Assembly: GCA_964019425.1 (NCBI GenBank) | Contig: OZ025813.1 | Location: 682,001 to 746,000, forward strand | Origin: Flectonema sp. DT1601 | Taxonomy: Eukaryota; Euglenozoa; Diplonemea; Diplonemida; Diplonemidae | Direction: 5' to 3' | DNA length: 64,000 nucleotides | In this document: positions 12,501 to 21,398 of the stretch, piece by piece | Position numbering within the stretch: position 1 is the stretch's first letter | Layout of the letters: every line of letters begins with the position of its first letter | The notes under the pieces: model-generated | Seen by the model: the letters and a program-made list of their open reading frames with translations, nothing else | The model's database searches: none | What the model was told of the DNA's origin: nothing | Translations under genes and position numbers: made by a program

Positions 12501-14576
12501 GAGTGTGCTCAAGGGTCTCCAATAAAAACGTTGTTAGAATCGCCGAGATCTGGGAGGTCAATACCAAGACTACAACACACAAATGACATCCAGGCTGATA
12601 TCTGCACAGTTCTGGCTGCAGCAGAAGATGCGGCCTGTACCACTGATCGTTTTATTTCACTTTTGGAAACTGCATGCAGGTCTGCCGAGTCAACTAGTCT
12701 GGCAAAGCAAATCCGTTCGGCTATTGCTTTGTTTACAGCTGAAGTTCAATTCCCTAACTCGCAACTTTCTCAATTCTCAACTCCCCAGAATCCGGATACG
12801 GCATCCGTCAGTGAGCTTAACGAAACAATAAAAAATCTGACAAGAGACGTCGACGACTTAACAACTGCTGCCGCTACTTGTCAACTGGAGTGTGAAGAGT
12901 TGAATAAAAAATTAGGAGAGAGCGATGTGAAGTTGCGGCGTACTAAAAAAGAACTTAAGAATTTACAAAGAGAGATTTCAAACAGCTACGCGTCAGCAAA
13001 CACAGATGACCATATATCGCAAGCTCATAAGATAATGCTTTTAGAATCGGAAGTTGATTCTCTTCGTAAAATCTCTCCTACAACTGACGAAGAGACTGAA
13101 TTACTTCGGACAAAAATTAAGGTTTTGGAATTTGACAATTCTGCGTTGCGCGAGACAGCTTTCACTGAACCAGCAGCTGTTGCGACTCCTCTCAAGATTC
13201 GAGCTTTGGAGTCTGAGAACGCGGAACTTAAAAAGAACATCAGCGTAATACAATCTTCACATATCAATAAACCATCAGCTCTTGAAATGAATGTCGAATT
13301 CCCAACCAATGAGATAGTCGAGTTGAAGGCACTTTGCGATGAGCATGAACAAACCATCAAAAATTTTAAAAAAATGACCTACTCGGACTCGAACTCGAGC
13401 ATGAAAAATACAGATGTGCGGAAATTGCAATACACAATCAGGCAAAGCGATGATAGGAATGTCAAACTGATGAATGAGTTACAAACCTGTGAAGCTGATT
13501 TAGCAATGGCCAGAGACGACATATCTGAATTGGAGAATGAAGTAGAAATTCTAAAGAGACAACACACCTCACGACCAGGACAGCTACAGACCGTAGCAGA
13601 CTCTGAAATGTTCGATTACTTAAAAGAAGAAATTGAATACCTCCGCGATGAGCAGCACAGACACAGATCCATCCTATACAGAGTGAAGTCTGGACAATGT
13701 AATATCGAAGAACTACAGAACTTTCAACTAAGTGTCACACCACCTATTGAATTGGTAGACCAGCTGGTCACTTTGGGACAAAAGAGACTCGAAGAACAGT
13801 TTGAAAGACGAGGTGATATCCTTGAATTGTCTTCAGCAGAATTTCAAGTAAGTAAATTATTTTCTAAACAAAGAATAATTGATACCTACCATCACCATCG
13901 TAGACAGCATGACAATGATATGACCACTCTTTCAGAACAACAACATCAATTTGATGACATATTTAACTCTGAGGCTTCTGGTAGAAGAAATATAGAATCT
14001 ATGAGGGAAGGATTCCGCAATGCAGTCACATCTATGTTCTTTATTGCTTATACTGGGATTAGTGTCCCTGACACGTCTGGTCAAGAGGACATCGTGCTTC
14101 AGACGATTGTTGAAAATAATAACAGAGAAAGCAACGCATTTCAAGCGTTGTGTCAGAAAGTCTCCCGACTGAGCACTAGCATCATGAAAGATGAAGTTTT
14201 TTCTGTTGGTACGGTAGTCGTTGCTAATGGTTTGAAAAAAGCTTCGTATTTAAATGATAAAAGAGGAATCGTTGTCGGCATTCAAGATTCTCGTTATCTT
14301 GTTAGGTTTACTTCACCTCACGGAGACTGGGCGTTGCAGCATTTTAATGCAACTTTTTACTCGCCGTCGACGTTTCAATTTTCAAGTCAAATAGCTGACG
14401 ATTTACCCCTCTCTGAATCCCACAGACGATATTGTATTATGAATCTCGAAGAAGCATATCGCTGTGTGTTACTAATAGCTTCTATTGTAACGGAACACAA
14501 TCGAGCAATCGTCGACTGGGGTAGTATGTCTCAGGCCTGTTCAAAGGCGTTGCATGAAATCCGTGACGTGTTGTAG
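6528..14576 (+). CDS. Giant PH-domain and coiled-coil protein, 2,682 aa
   Basis: One uninterrupted frame of 8 kb without introns. The N-terminal ~650 residues look globular and beta-rich. They are followed by a long helical region (about 650-1200) with irregularly repeated acidic helices. A pleckstrin-homology-like domain follows at about 1225-1320 (begins LQQKLPYSFAGRQRDRHQNR, ends with a tryptophan in RGWVSAIL), suggesting phosphoinositide or membrane binding. Residues about 1380-1650 are Ser-rich and disordered, and about 2080-2370 form coiled coil. Near the end there is a small SH3-like barrel (VGTVVVANGLKKASYLNDKR, about 2560-2610). The arrangement suggests a cytoskeletal or membrane-trafficking scaffold, but I recognise no named family. 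Confidence 0.85.
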   Translation: MGGDTIRTDRSALMGGLASSSRNDLRTLQQPKQDIYTPLESDYRIELGYLWRLNVKYIIPVFHTVDGLTIVLNITNRSITELPGIVDGAVAIKKSLKSDKYKKKLEATSVVSLQNNNILIDGENLAVLENLIDGRRFYEVLKCMRSNTLAPVWVPLLSQPQPYPTIGTVGLVGEFIDAPVLQSSDKITVASPEETHITVSRDPFQDQSLWVGCIDLNYELLPERADLSPWLPRLSNNINVYVIGLVGISDRHYEEPMWLAVQVMRHLGKRQYKQIHASIDGEVLLMVVAKHSMTQRLGGIASWSGEISRSEVAEDNETDDITSSAAAVQLSIDETDLCFVCVKIRVLPTDFGSEAVNLKNMITTTLLSAIELGKCSFVDISCRFHSIVVFGCLGDEILKEVKKGSLLSDFHEGDLVLPRGGSLSQRVFIKNISGPYGTHPSQQVGLEFVGYEAHVPWGIIEEGRHAVKAVMKLPVQLPFIHCLSTPSAKHSFRITSCKLSTSVVEITELCDDRELELIVVSDFSISEDHMTIEPSADNGYRFCAYEDVESVGSAASFLSLRYLILSIQDTSTQETIGSATLSLSPSIDSLFDFDDKSEALGANSGVGPDVGFSIKLQKSCKYIDATLSGTINIVVDSSPLQQAMLEKSERDEYARQAFIQNSEMSSGRQSIVDEEMKMRQLWTARVAVSDNEKTDRSDMFDKEIISRQLLTSHLYICLDEAAERMELAESLQFSLASFMINQSVTTKMTNSTFETLRLLWTEESSAWQQIFISHIDFIHTSDYHHITLQETFERDLILIIRSEIVDRFLLTSEHLHSRIQFNSDSVTVFFSMLSMFANLQKEIDFDVSETLIQEETTIGVLRTYYEVELLESVEKTLRRTIQEIYNTQINGSIIDINNLLTEEDNEWIAIHTQATNSIQTVESKQRYLLDTTCICVFDELLLRFKIIETEEASMQFNHKIFTDSEAEAHTDARIRRDREDTELRHLTEQETAIREKHTADAFSFVETDLVKTWNNSVRQARLLFDSVQESNFQKIFQSETSGRLTVYNQFMDSHSTVFLTIDVQRDEAISRSDIRSEQHSYGHHLVENEEYLVRDSLQWNYNRFHEHIISLFGNMFTMANEIFILKHRSTDLEIFELLTRNQIMYEERQRTVMNTIAKEELNRYLILTSAAVVILQLEVDFSRNLIELHEDDEWLSLTDLISFPEFPDSHKSSNCDKILKAAVLQQKLPYSFAGRQRDRHQNRLVVLRSSSLSIYEEKRKIDLTLGCAAGTVPLRKTAFSISAMQDHTMSEPIVLNTCSEVEQRGWVSAILGNDCFSESGTQTVDYESSYDQMKSSALAEADRRYSRIAGNLVGKIEGQFELLHSSQAHTEASVMDLVQSPRRVPSAVASPRSASPKNNQIVSKSVSPGLTSQIQQSPSHLSDGESVWARQNDVYGRRQIRASQTQSVELPSYGTTRHTLESEEISPRGTHTIDTSKDVVSIGVKEYRDMSNELTELRRKAAVRVSNNHQPTSPLQQTNSDIVTVKLSNLSGRSENDQITSSLRNTTKPPTSVVDSQRPGDIPQSTLLTMIANHEDLPNSIRLAVSGSTTRTESDCKTLLTIISRHEELPPSIKKILKAGAANPLSKTPTATRSSQTSLKQKDMLDMNLIMKYASDWEDRSANAIKIILSKCPPQYHQVIASAYEESDISLPSSIWEQQFTGEVISSDVDMQLETLAAKVFASCPERFHNSIAIAFRECQIDIPNRLLESCIDVNTSDQNISNILVSAPTSCWSSLLTALDDFCHIKPSSSLQSEIQSELLSASTKTDDKISEILSVIPNEHWSNVLGALDEICSRPGIELEHHTKTKTISRQVQTRELVSSQLESKLEKAFQLMERSTLDTTAVTTVCQILTTCDIQCDHLISSISNSVQLPIDESSTTDLLRRTEHHSSSVCDDVEEIKLLTQAVQAARDSEAEAHQRSLSLIDKLNRLCYVNKESNVTSEIRNAIYSYECAQGSPIKTLLESPRSGRSIPRLQHTNDIQADICTVLAAAEDAACTTDRFISLLETACRSAESTSLAKQIRSAIALFTAEVQFPNSQLSQFSTPQNPDTASVSELNETIKNLTRDVDDLTTAAATCQLECEELNKKLGESDVKLRRTKKELKNLQREISNSYASANTDDHISQAHKIMLLESEVDSLRKISPTTDEETELLRTKIKVLEFDNSALRETAFTEPAAVATPLKIRALESENAELKKNISVIQSSHINKPSALEMNVEFPTNEIVELKALCDEHEQTIKNFKKMTYSDSNSSMKNTDVRKLQYTIRQSDDRNVKLMNELQTCEADLAMARDDISELENEVEILKRQHTSRPGQLQTVADSEMFDYLKEEIEYLRDEQHRHRSILYRVKSGQCNIEELQNFQLSVTPPIELVDQLVTLGQKRLEEQFERRGDILELSSAEFQVSKLFSKQRIIDTYHHHRRQHDNDMTTLSEQQHQFDDIFNSEASGRRNIESMREGFRNAVTSMFFIAYTGISVPDTSGQEDIVLQTIVENNNRESNAFQALCQKVSRLSTSIMKDEVFSVGTVVVANGLKKASYLNDKRGIVVGIQDSRYLVRFTSPHGDWALQHFNATFYSPSTFQFSSQIADDLPLSESHRRYCIMNLEEAYRCVLLIASIVTEHNRAIVDWGSMSQACSKALHEIRDVL

Positions 14577-14686
14577 TTCATTCTTACGCCCTCTTATTCC
14601 TTTGTAACTTGTATCTTTTGTTTTTATGTTTTGTTTTGTTTTTTTCAGTTAGTTATTATAATCAGTTTTTTTTTAATATTGTGGGG

Positions 14687-14719
<33 letters not shown>

Positions 14720-14922
14720 TATTGTTCCGTTCCCTCTAGTTTGACTTTGATGATTCCTGTTGATCTGCTTCCTATTTGTTTTTAACGATAGCATTGTAGA
14801 TGAGCCTTGACTGTAGTGGACATCAAAGGGAGTGGGTGGCAAGTTTTTTTTGACACAAAGCTTTTGTTTTTAGCTATAAAAAGAAGGGGAAACGTTGCAT
14901 CGATATTCTGTTCTGTAGCAAA

Positions 14923-14957
<35 letters not shown>

Positions 14958-15703
14958 CAGAACTGAGATAACTCATTGCATCACCGTTCTTTTTGTTCTC
15001 TTTTCCCTGAGATCCATTTCCCCTTCCTGTCACACGTGAATAATGGAAACACGATCAATGTGTTTTCATGGTTGACGAGACTGTCAACCACATTTTGTTG
15101 TGTGGTTGTGAGCGCCTTGCTTAATCACGAGGACGTAATTCGTGCTAAGGCGTTGGTGACATCATCAGGCTTTATTAGTATTAGCGAATCGCCTTACATA
15201 GTACCTGTTGAGTACATTACAGAAGGAACTCTATCCAGCTGAGTCCGGCATACCCATGGTATAATTATCTTAGTTTTTTTTTTTTTTTTGTTTGTGTTTG
15301 TCGTGTTTTGCACCACGTAGAGTACATTTATTGCAAAACTGAGAGAAAGTTAGAAGGAAAGAGAAACAGGGAAAACTTTTTTTTTTTTTTTTTTTTTTGA
15401 ACTTGTGTATCCAGTGGTTTCCGGGTTGCTATGTTGCGCACCTCAAGTTCACACCACGATTGTTTTCTTGTAATGGGTTTTTTTTTTCCTCCTCTTTTTT
15501 TTTCTTTTATTAATTTGGAGTAATTTCTTTTTTTCCACAGGTATACCAACAACATTATGATACTTTTTTGAGTTTTCTTACGTTGCTGTTACTAACGATC
15601 CGCTAATTTGATTTGTCGTATTTAAATTAACTATTCACATCCACAGCAAAACTATTGCTCAAAAAAAAAAACAATGCAAAAGTTGGAATTATAACTTGAC
15701 GAG
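14577..15703. other. Intergenic region with poly-A/T tracts and one structured segment
   Basis: Several long homopolymers are present. The segment 15058-15180 is unusually non-repetitive and hairpin-rich (separate entry). A CCACAG acceptor-like site lies near 15640, about 60 nt before the next gene. A short upstream ATG at 15673 opens a five-codon frame ahead of the PA14 gene. No protein gene is supported. Confidence 0.55.
15058..15180 (+). ncRNA. Candidate structured RNA of unknown identity
   Basis: Three consecutive hairpins can be read directly: GTTGAC/GTCAAC (15071-15088), ACCACA/TGTGGT (15087-15106), and a nested pair CGCCTT/AAGGCG (15113-15152) enclosing CACGA/TCGTG (15126-15144). The base composition is balanced, unlike the poly-T surroundings. 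An 88-codon open frame overlaps but has no recognisable protein features. It could be an ncRNA, a rapidly evolving rRNA piece or chance; strand is assumed from its neighbours. Confidence 0.3.
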
Positions 15704-17785
15704 ATGCTAGCGCTGTTGGGAAGCTTGCTGTTGGCGCAGCTAAATGTGGAGTACTGGTTTTTCTCCTACCTGGGAAACTTTCCGGATTACAAAACGTTGG
15801 GACCTCCAGATGACACTGACGTATCAATGTTGTATTACGCTGCACAAGTTACATCAGTACCGTGGAAGAAGAGTAATGGTGTCAGCATAGCACAGAGTAT
15901 TAATTTCGCATTACGAGCAACTGGCTTTTTGAGGGTTCCGACGGACACAGATTATGAATTTGCGTTGGCTTCTGATGATGGAAGTATCTTGTCCATCGAC
16001 GGAACAGATATCATCAGACACGGAGGCACACACGTTATGACAACAAAAAGGAAAACTTTATCTCTCACTGCGGGTGATCACACTGTGGAATTATTATATT
16101 TTCAATCGGGTGGAGGGTACGGATTAACGTTGTCATGGAATAGCTCTGGTAGTATGAACCGGATTGGTAATCAATATTTAAAACCGTTTGCGTCAACGAT
16201 GGCACCTCCTACTCCCCAACCACCCACAGCGGCCCCGCCTAATGTAACTGACGCCCCGCCTAATGCGACCGGAACTCCGATTATCGTAACAGGAACTCCG
16301 ATTATCATAACAGGAACTCCGATTATCATAACAGGAACCCCAGCTGTTGTGAATAATACAAGTGTTCCTGCTGTGGTTGTGGCTACTGATGTTCCTGCAG
16401 TTGTGGTAACACAGGCACCACAAAGTCCTCAACCTTCTGCTGTAGAGTCATTGTCTCCTTTTATTAATAATAGTACGTTTGTTCCAACTGAAGTACCTGC
16501 ACCGATCACAACTGTGATTCCTGTTCAGCTGACACCGACTGAAGCATCAGTTCCAAGTAATAGTTCTGACATAGATAATAAACCTCTCGTAACTGAGTCA
16601 CCTATTGGTATCGCAGCTGTTGAGTTAGACACTCGTGAAAACATCATTGCGATAGCAGGCCCTGCATCAATTGTCGCTCCGACAGCTTCACGTTTACTGA
16701 CGTTGAGTGGAGCCTGTCATGCGAGTGGAACTCAAATAAAATATCCATACGTCCTTCACCCAACACAATGGACTATAAGAAACACTCAGTCATTTGGTTT
16801 AGTAATTGGTAATTTAACGATAATAACTGCTTTTGCTATTCTCTCAGTAGTCGCTTTGCAGATTGCTCGCTCTGGAGGAGCTCATTGCTTCCCAAACTTC
16901 TTCTACGGATTAGACACTCAGGGGTTCTTACGAATTCCGTCTGCTCCACTTATCCTGTTTAGATTCTTCTATCAAGGGTTATCATTAGCTGGATTTGATT
17001 TATTATTTCATCCTTTTCATGGAGTTGGTGATGTTCTGTTGGGAGGAGCGACAACGATTGTGTGCATAGCAGTTCCTGTTGTAGTAATGTTCCAGGTTAA
17101 GATTGGTGTTCCTAAACATGGACTCTACAGAATTGATCCGACGAGGAATGCTTTAAAAAAAACGTTCTTAGGACCTGGTGAATGGGTCTCTCGAATTAGA
17201 GAGCATCACTGGGTTCTTAGATACACAACTGCTGTTCTGAGATATCGAGAAAAAACTGCGTACTTTGATATTTTGCAGTACTCCTCTATGATGGCAGTCT
17301 CTGCCATATCTGTGTTGCGAGTTGAAAACTCCATTCAATGTGGACATGCAAAGTTAGCTGCGTCGTTAATCATGTTAATAATGCTTCTTTCTGAGGGATA
17401 CACATCACCTTATGCTGCAAGGCTTCATAATGTGTGTAGCTTTGTGATTCTTGGTCAGCAGTTTTTATCTCTTCTACTTATGGCAGTTAGCTATTACATT
17501 ATTACTGATCTTCAATACTGGTTGCTTAATTTGTGTGCAAGGATTTTCTTTGTGACAATTATTGTGCTCGCTTCTGTCTCCGTAGTCGATTTTTTGTCTG
17601 AAGTATACATCATTGTAGGTAGAAGTCGACGGAAGTTACAGGAAGCGCAATGGTCTGAAGACCCTCTTGAAATTTCAATTAATCTCCGTTCTGAATTACA
17701 TCCTGAATTGTCATTATTTTCTGTTCTATCACCCAAGTCTGATTTTGATGAAGAAAGCTCCACTCGAGGTTCTCTTGGGCTCTAG
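15704..17785 (+). CDS. PA14-domain multi-membrane surface protein (paralog 1), 693 aa
   Basis: Begins with a signal peptide (MLALLGSLLLAQL). A PA14 domain follows (about residues 14-150; contains the typical YEFALASDDGS and GDHTVELLYF strands), a beta-barrel that usually binds carbohydrate. A Pro/Thr-rich, mucin-like linker with GTPIIIT repeats leads to a C-terminal block of about five to seven membrane helices from residue 365 onward, and a short cytosolic tail. The protein is probably a plasma-membrane receptor or adhesin displaying PA14 outside. Its paralog lies 3.6 kb downstream in the same orientation. About 455 bp of the membrane block (16689-17145) are almost identical between the two while flanking parts are clearly diverged, which suggests gene conversion. 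Confidence 0.85.
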   Translation: MLALLGSLLLAQLNVEYWFFSYLGNFPDYKTLGPPDDTDVSMLYYAAQVTSVPWKKSNGVSIAQSINFALRATGFLRVPTDTDYEFALASDDGSILSIDGTDIIRHGGTHVMTTKRKTLSLTAGDHTVELLYFQSGGGYGLTLSWNSSGSMNRIGNQYLKPFASTMAPPTPQPPTAAPPNVTDAPPNATGTPIIVTGTPIIITGTPIIITGTPAVVNNTSVPAVVVATDVPAVVVTQAPQSPQPSAVESLSPFINNSTFVPTEVPAPITTVIPVQLTPTEASVPSNSSDIDNKPLVTESPIGIAAVELDTRENIIAIAGPASIVAPTASRLLTLSGACHASGTQIKYPYVLHPTQWTIRNTQSFGLVIGNLTIITAFAILSVVALQIARSGGAHCFPNFFYGLDTQGFLRIPSAPLILFRFFYQGLSLAGFDLLFHPFHGVGDVLLGGATTIVCIAVPVVVMFQVKIGVPKHGLYRIDPTRNALKKTFLGPGEWVSRIREHHWVLRYTTAVLRYREKTAYFDILQYSSMMAVSAISVLRVENSIQCGHAKLAASLIMLIMLLSEGYTSPYAARLHNVCSFVILGQQFLSLLLMAVSYYIITDLQYWLLNLCARIFFVTIIVLASVSVVDFLSEVYIIVGRSRRKLQEAQWSEDPLEISINLRSELHPELSLFSVLSPKSDFDEESSTRGSLGL

Positions 17786-18788
17786 TATGGCTCTCTAAGG
17801 GTATAACGCAGTAATGTTTTTAAATATATATTTTTTTTTTAAATATTTTATGTTATGTTTCCGTTCTACGATAAGAGAAATATTGTTTTGTTTTGTTCTT
17901 TCGTAGGCTCACTGCTTCCTCAAACTTATGTTTCGCAGCAGTTTTTTCAACAATTCCGCAAAAGTGAATCGCTGTTCTTCGCTTTCAGGTAAAAAAGCAT
18001 AAATAAAAGAATTTCTCTCTCTCCTTTTTTTTTTTTTTTTTGTAATTTTCGTACTCAAGTAGGGTGGAAGCATTGCACTTATCGATCTCTTGATTTAGTA
18101 TACCCTGTGTCGAAACTAACAAAATATTCCCCCCTCGTAATTAGGTTTATCCTTCTACAGTAGTATTGGGGACCCTAACTGATACTCAGTGGTCTGTGGA
18201 ACTCAGTGGATCCCGGTTTTTTGGACTACCCAAAAAATATCCGCCGAATTCATTTTAAACAAAACTGGTGCATGAATGTCAAACTACATAGTAGGTCCTT
18301 ATCTCCTTTTGATTCTGTTAGTGTTAGAGCCATTCTCAAAGGAGTGACATCTCATTCAACCGTTTTGACAGACATTTTAAACACCCTGAATAACGACTGT
18401 ACAAAGGCACCCTTGAACGAAGGAATTCTACTACTCACTAACGCTAAGGAAAAGCGCAAGAAATACGACTACAGAACTCGCAAATTGTTTTCTTTAATGG
18501 ACATTAAGAAATCAGTTCTTTTAAAATAAACATAAATCCGAATTAGTAATGATTCGGTGAACAGACGTCGAAATATAAATTTATATTAAACAAAAGCAAA
18601 CCCTATCTTGGCGAGCTCCGATGGCTTCGGAACAATAGAACCCTTTTTGGAATGAAGTCCCCAGGAGCTTACTGACGAAGTCCTGAAAGGGACAAGTAGT
18701 ATAAGATAAAAGATGCTTTGGAAACTGCAGATTTTAATGTTTTTTTTTTGATCCTTTTATTAAATATTTCGCCTTTTTTATTACTGTA
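17786..18788. other. Intergenic region with a dispersed repeat; weak 107-codon frame
   Basis: About 18095-18190 is a diverged copy of a segment also found at 27695-27790 and 35625-35720 (shared core: ATTAGGTTTATCCTTCT and AGTATTGGGGA). It is followed by an open frame at 18206-18529 (107 codons) with no recognised domain; it may be part of the same repeat. A small TCCGA/TTCGGA hairpin lies near 18627. Nothing else is supported. Confidence 0.5.
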
Positions 18789-20146
18789 ATATGAGGACAT
18801 GTCAAAAGTCTGGTACCGTTTTGGTCAACGGTAAACTGTGGGCATGTACAACTCAATCGAGACCCAACCCCGTCTGAAACATGCCCCAAAAAATTCAATT
18901 CCGGGTGTGGGATCTCACTTTACTCGTAATACTTGTAAAAAAAAAAAAAAATCCTGCATTTTTTGCTTGTGGCTTACAGAGAACTGGCTTGTGGCTAATC
19001 AAGTTTTATAATTAAATCATCTCTGTATCAGAAGTGTTTTCTGAATAGACTGCATTCTGTCTCTTAAACTCTTCTACATGATAATGAACCTCAACAAGTC
19101 TGTTGTATCATTATAATGAGATAGCAGCTGGTCGTACACCAGCTGCTATGACTGGTAAGCCACCCTTACTGGACACTATTGTCAGCGCACTGGCATGTGC
19201 AGCATTCCAAACGGTTAATGAACAGTTACTGAGTAACCATTCTGTCACTCAACACTTGCTAAGTAGTTTTGACAGTTTCTTTCTAATTGTCTGTCCACAC
19301 GGCAGTAGGAGCAGACATCAGTTCACAGCGCAAGGTGATGGTATTTATTCCCACGCATACGATGGTATGTAGATTCTGATATCAGATTTCGAATACTGCT
19401 AGATTTAAATGTCCCCCAAGGACACCCTGCAACGTAACAGTGTCACCTCGTTGACTTTTTGATACCATTGAAGTCGGGCGAGGCTGCCTTGAGCTCGTTC
19501 TCACTTGACTGCACAACTTCAGGAAGATCTTCATTGGTTCTTATACTTATGGGCACGTGGATTCTAGCATCCCAGGCCTTTCTGCCTATTTTTAGCCCAG
19601 CTTCCTCTAGAAAGCTTAACTTCCATCCTATTCTTCTAGACACTTCTCGCCTGTCACCCGTTTCCATGCTCACAATTGTTTCATTTACTACTGAAAGGAC
19701 AATTGACACCATTCCACAGCACTGCTATTCCCACAACCCTCAGGGGCATAGCAGTAACATCACCACCCCCAGAAAGGCATTCTAGCAGTTTTGCATGTTT
19801 ACCTTCCAAGGTTTTTGAACTCCCATTGGACTCTTTCCTGTCACTCCACTTCGGAGGGTCTCCCATCTTGTCAATCAGTAATTGCAGTTGCTCAATTATC
19901 GCTTTTGTGGTCATATTTTGCTTTTGTTATGCTTGGGGCTCTCTGTAACAGCTTTGTTACCGGCTACAAGCAAAAAATGCAGGAATTTTTTTTTTTTTAC
20001 AAGTATTACGAGTAAAGTGAGATCCCACACCCGGAATTGAATTTTTTGGGGCATGTTTCAGACAGGGTTGGGTCTCGATTGAGTTGTACATGCCCGCAGT
20101 TTACCGTTGACCAAAACGGTACCAGACTTTTGACATCCACTCATAT
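18789..20146. mobile_element. Tc1/mariner-like DNA transposon copy with ~190-bp terminal inverted repeats
   Basis: The left end (ATATGAGGACATGTCAAAAG) and the inverted right end match over about 190 bp with small gaps (18789-18980 against 19942-20146). Each end is flanked by TA (18787-18788 and 20147-20148), the duplication made by IS630/Tc1/mariner transposases; TGTCAAAAGT-type ends are also common in that superfamily. No DDE/D transposase frame is visible in the 1.36-kb element, so it is non-autonomous. The interior holds short open frames on both strands (for example 19103-19372 + and 19443-19914 -) that I do not recognise; they may be captured or decayed sequence. Confidence 0.75.
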
Positions 20147-20147
20147 T

Positions 20148-20148
<1 letters not shown>

Positions 20149-20189
<41 letters not shown>

Positions 20190-21398
20190 ATTTCATTAAT
20201 CTTTATCGTTGTGTGTTAATGTAAAAAAGAACCATTCATTTAGTGTTTTCACTATCTTAGCTTCTCAAAAATGCATTTTTTCGTAACAGCCTCGTATGCT
20301 AACTAATATAAACCTACAGGGAACGTGAACATTTTTAGAAAAATCTTTTTTTTTTTTTTTTTTTCTCTTTTTTTTTTCTTTCCTCTTTGATTCAGTAATC
20401 AAAAAAAAAAAAAAAAAATATCGGTGCCAATCAAGTTTTTTCTTAAGAACTTTTTCGTTTGTTCTCATGTGTGTAAACCTGCAAGCCCAATTATTCTGCT
20501 GCAATAACTTCTTTCACAGGTCAGTCCCTTCGTTGAGGACTGTTTTGTTTTTGATTTAGTTTTGTTTTGATTTTCTTTAAATTAAAAAAAAAAAAAAAAA
20601 AAAAAAACGTCGTGACTTCTTTGAATGAGTTATATATAACTCTCTGCGACACCATCTGTTGTACGTTAACGGCCAGCTTAAGAAAAAAAGTGAATTTGCG
20701 CCTTTAATCCGGAAAAGTCTTGTCAACAAGATGATGCCTCGTCGTCTGGAATTACTAAACTTCATACTTTTTTTCAGAGTCTTTTCTTATTAAAGATAAA
20801 ATTCTCCTTGCGCAGAGGTGGGATGCCCTCTCTCTCTCTCCTGTCCTGTTATTGAATCACCTTAAATGGTTTGTTGGTTTTATTCATTCTTTCTCGCTCT
20901 TTGAGGGAGTAGTCTCTCATATGTCTTCAGTACTAAGGAGACTATCTTTTGTGATGGTTGTGCGAATTTTAATTGCTCTCCTACCTTTTCTCAAAACAGG
21001 TGTTTGCCATTGACCCCTTTTGTGCAAGCAAGAAAAAAAATAAAATATGGTGAAAAATGAAAGCAGCTGTCCAACTCGAGGACTCGCCTGTATTACTGAC
21101 GGCCCTAACTCGTGTGCACCAATCGTGTGCCGTGACGGGGGCGGTAAGGGAATAGCTACATGTTTGGGCATATTTTTCGACCCTGTTTAAACGCTGGGGG
21201 AGTGGAGTACAGCGAGGTACGTGACACTGTGCCACTTACCTATTGAGCGTCTTTTCGGGTTATCACGTGTTTTCCTTTTTGTTTTTTAGGTTTTTTGTTA
21301 GTAGTAAGATGTGCTCAATTTTAAGTATTTGTTAATTAACATTTTTCAATTAGACAACACCAACTTGGGGAATGTGCTGCGCCTGAGGAGGGTTGTAG
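20149..21398. other. Intergenic region, 1.25 kb
   Basis: Contains several poly-T and poly-A tracts, a perfect 16-bp palindrome at 20627-20642, and a relatively GC-balanced stretch at about 21060-21240 with no recognised content. A short upstream open frame (ATG at 21372, four codons) precedes the second PA14 gene. Confidence 0.5.

Noticed and set aside
18982-18995. Match to the LSU peptidyl-transferase sequence AACTGGCTTGTGGC
   Set aside because: It lies in a local duplication inside the transposon (GCTTGTGGC occurs twice) and neighbouring rRNA sequence is absent.
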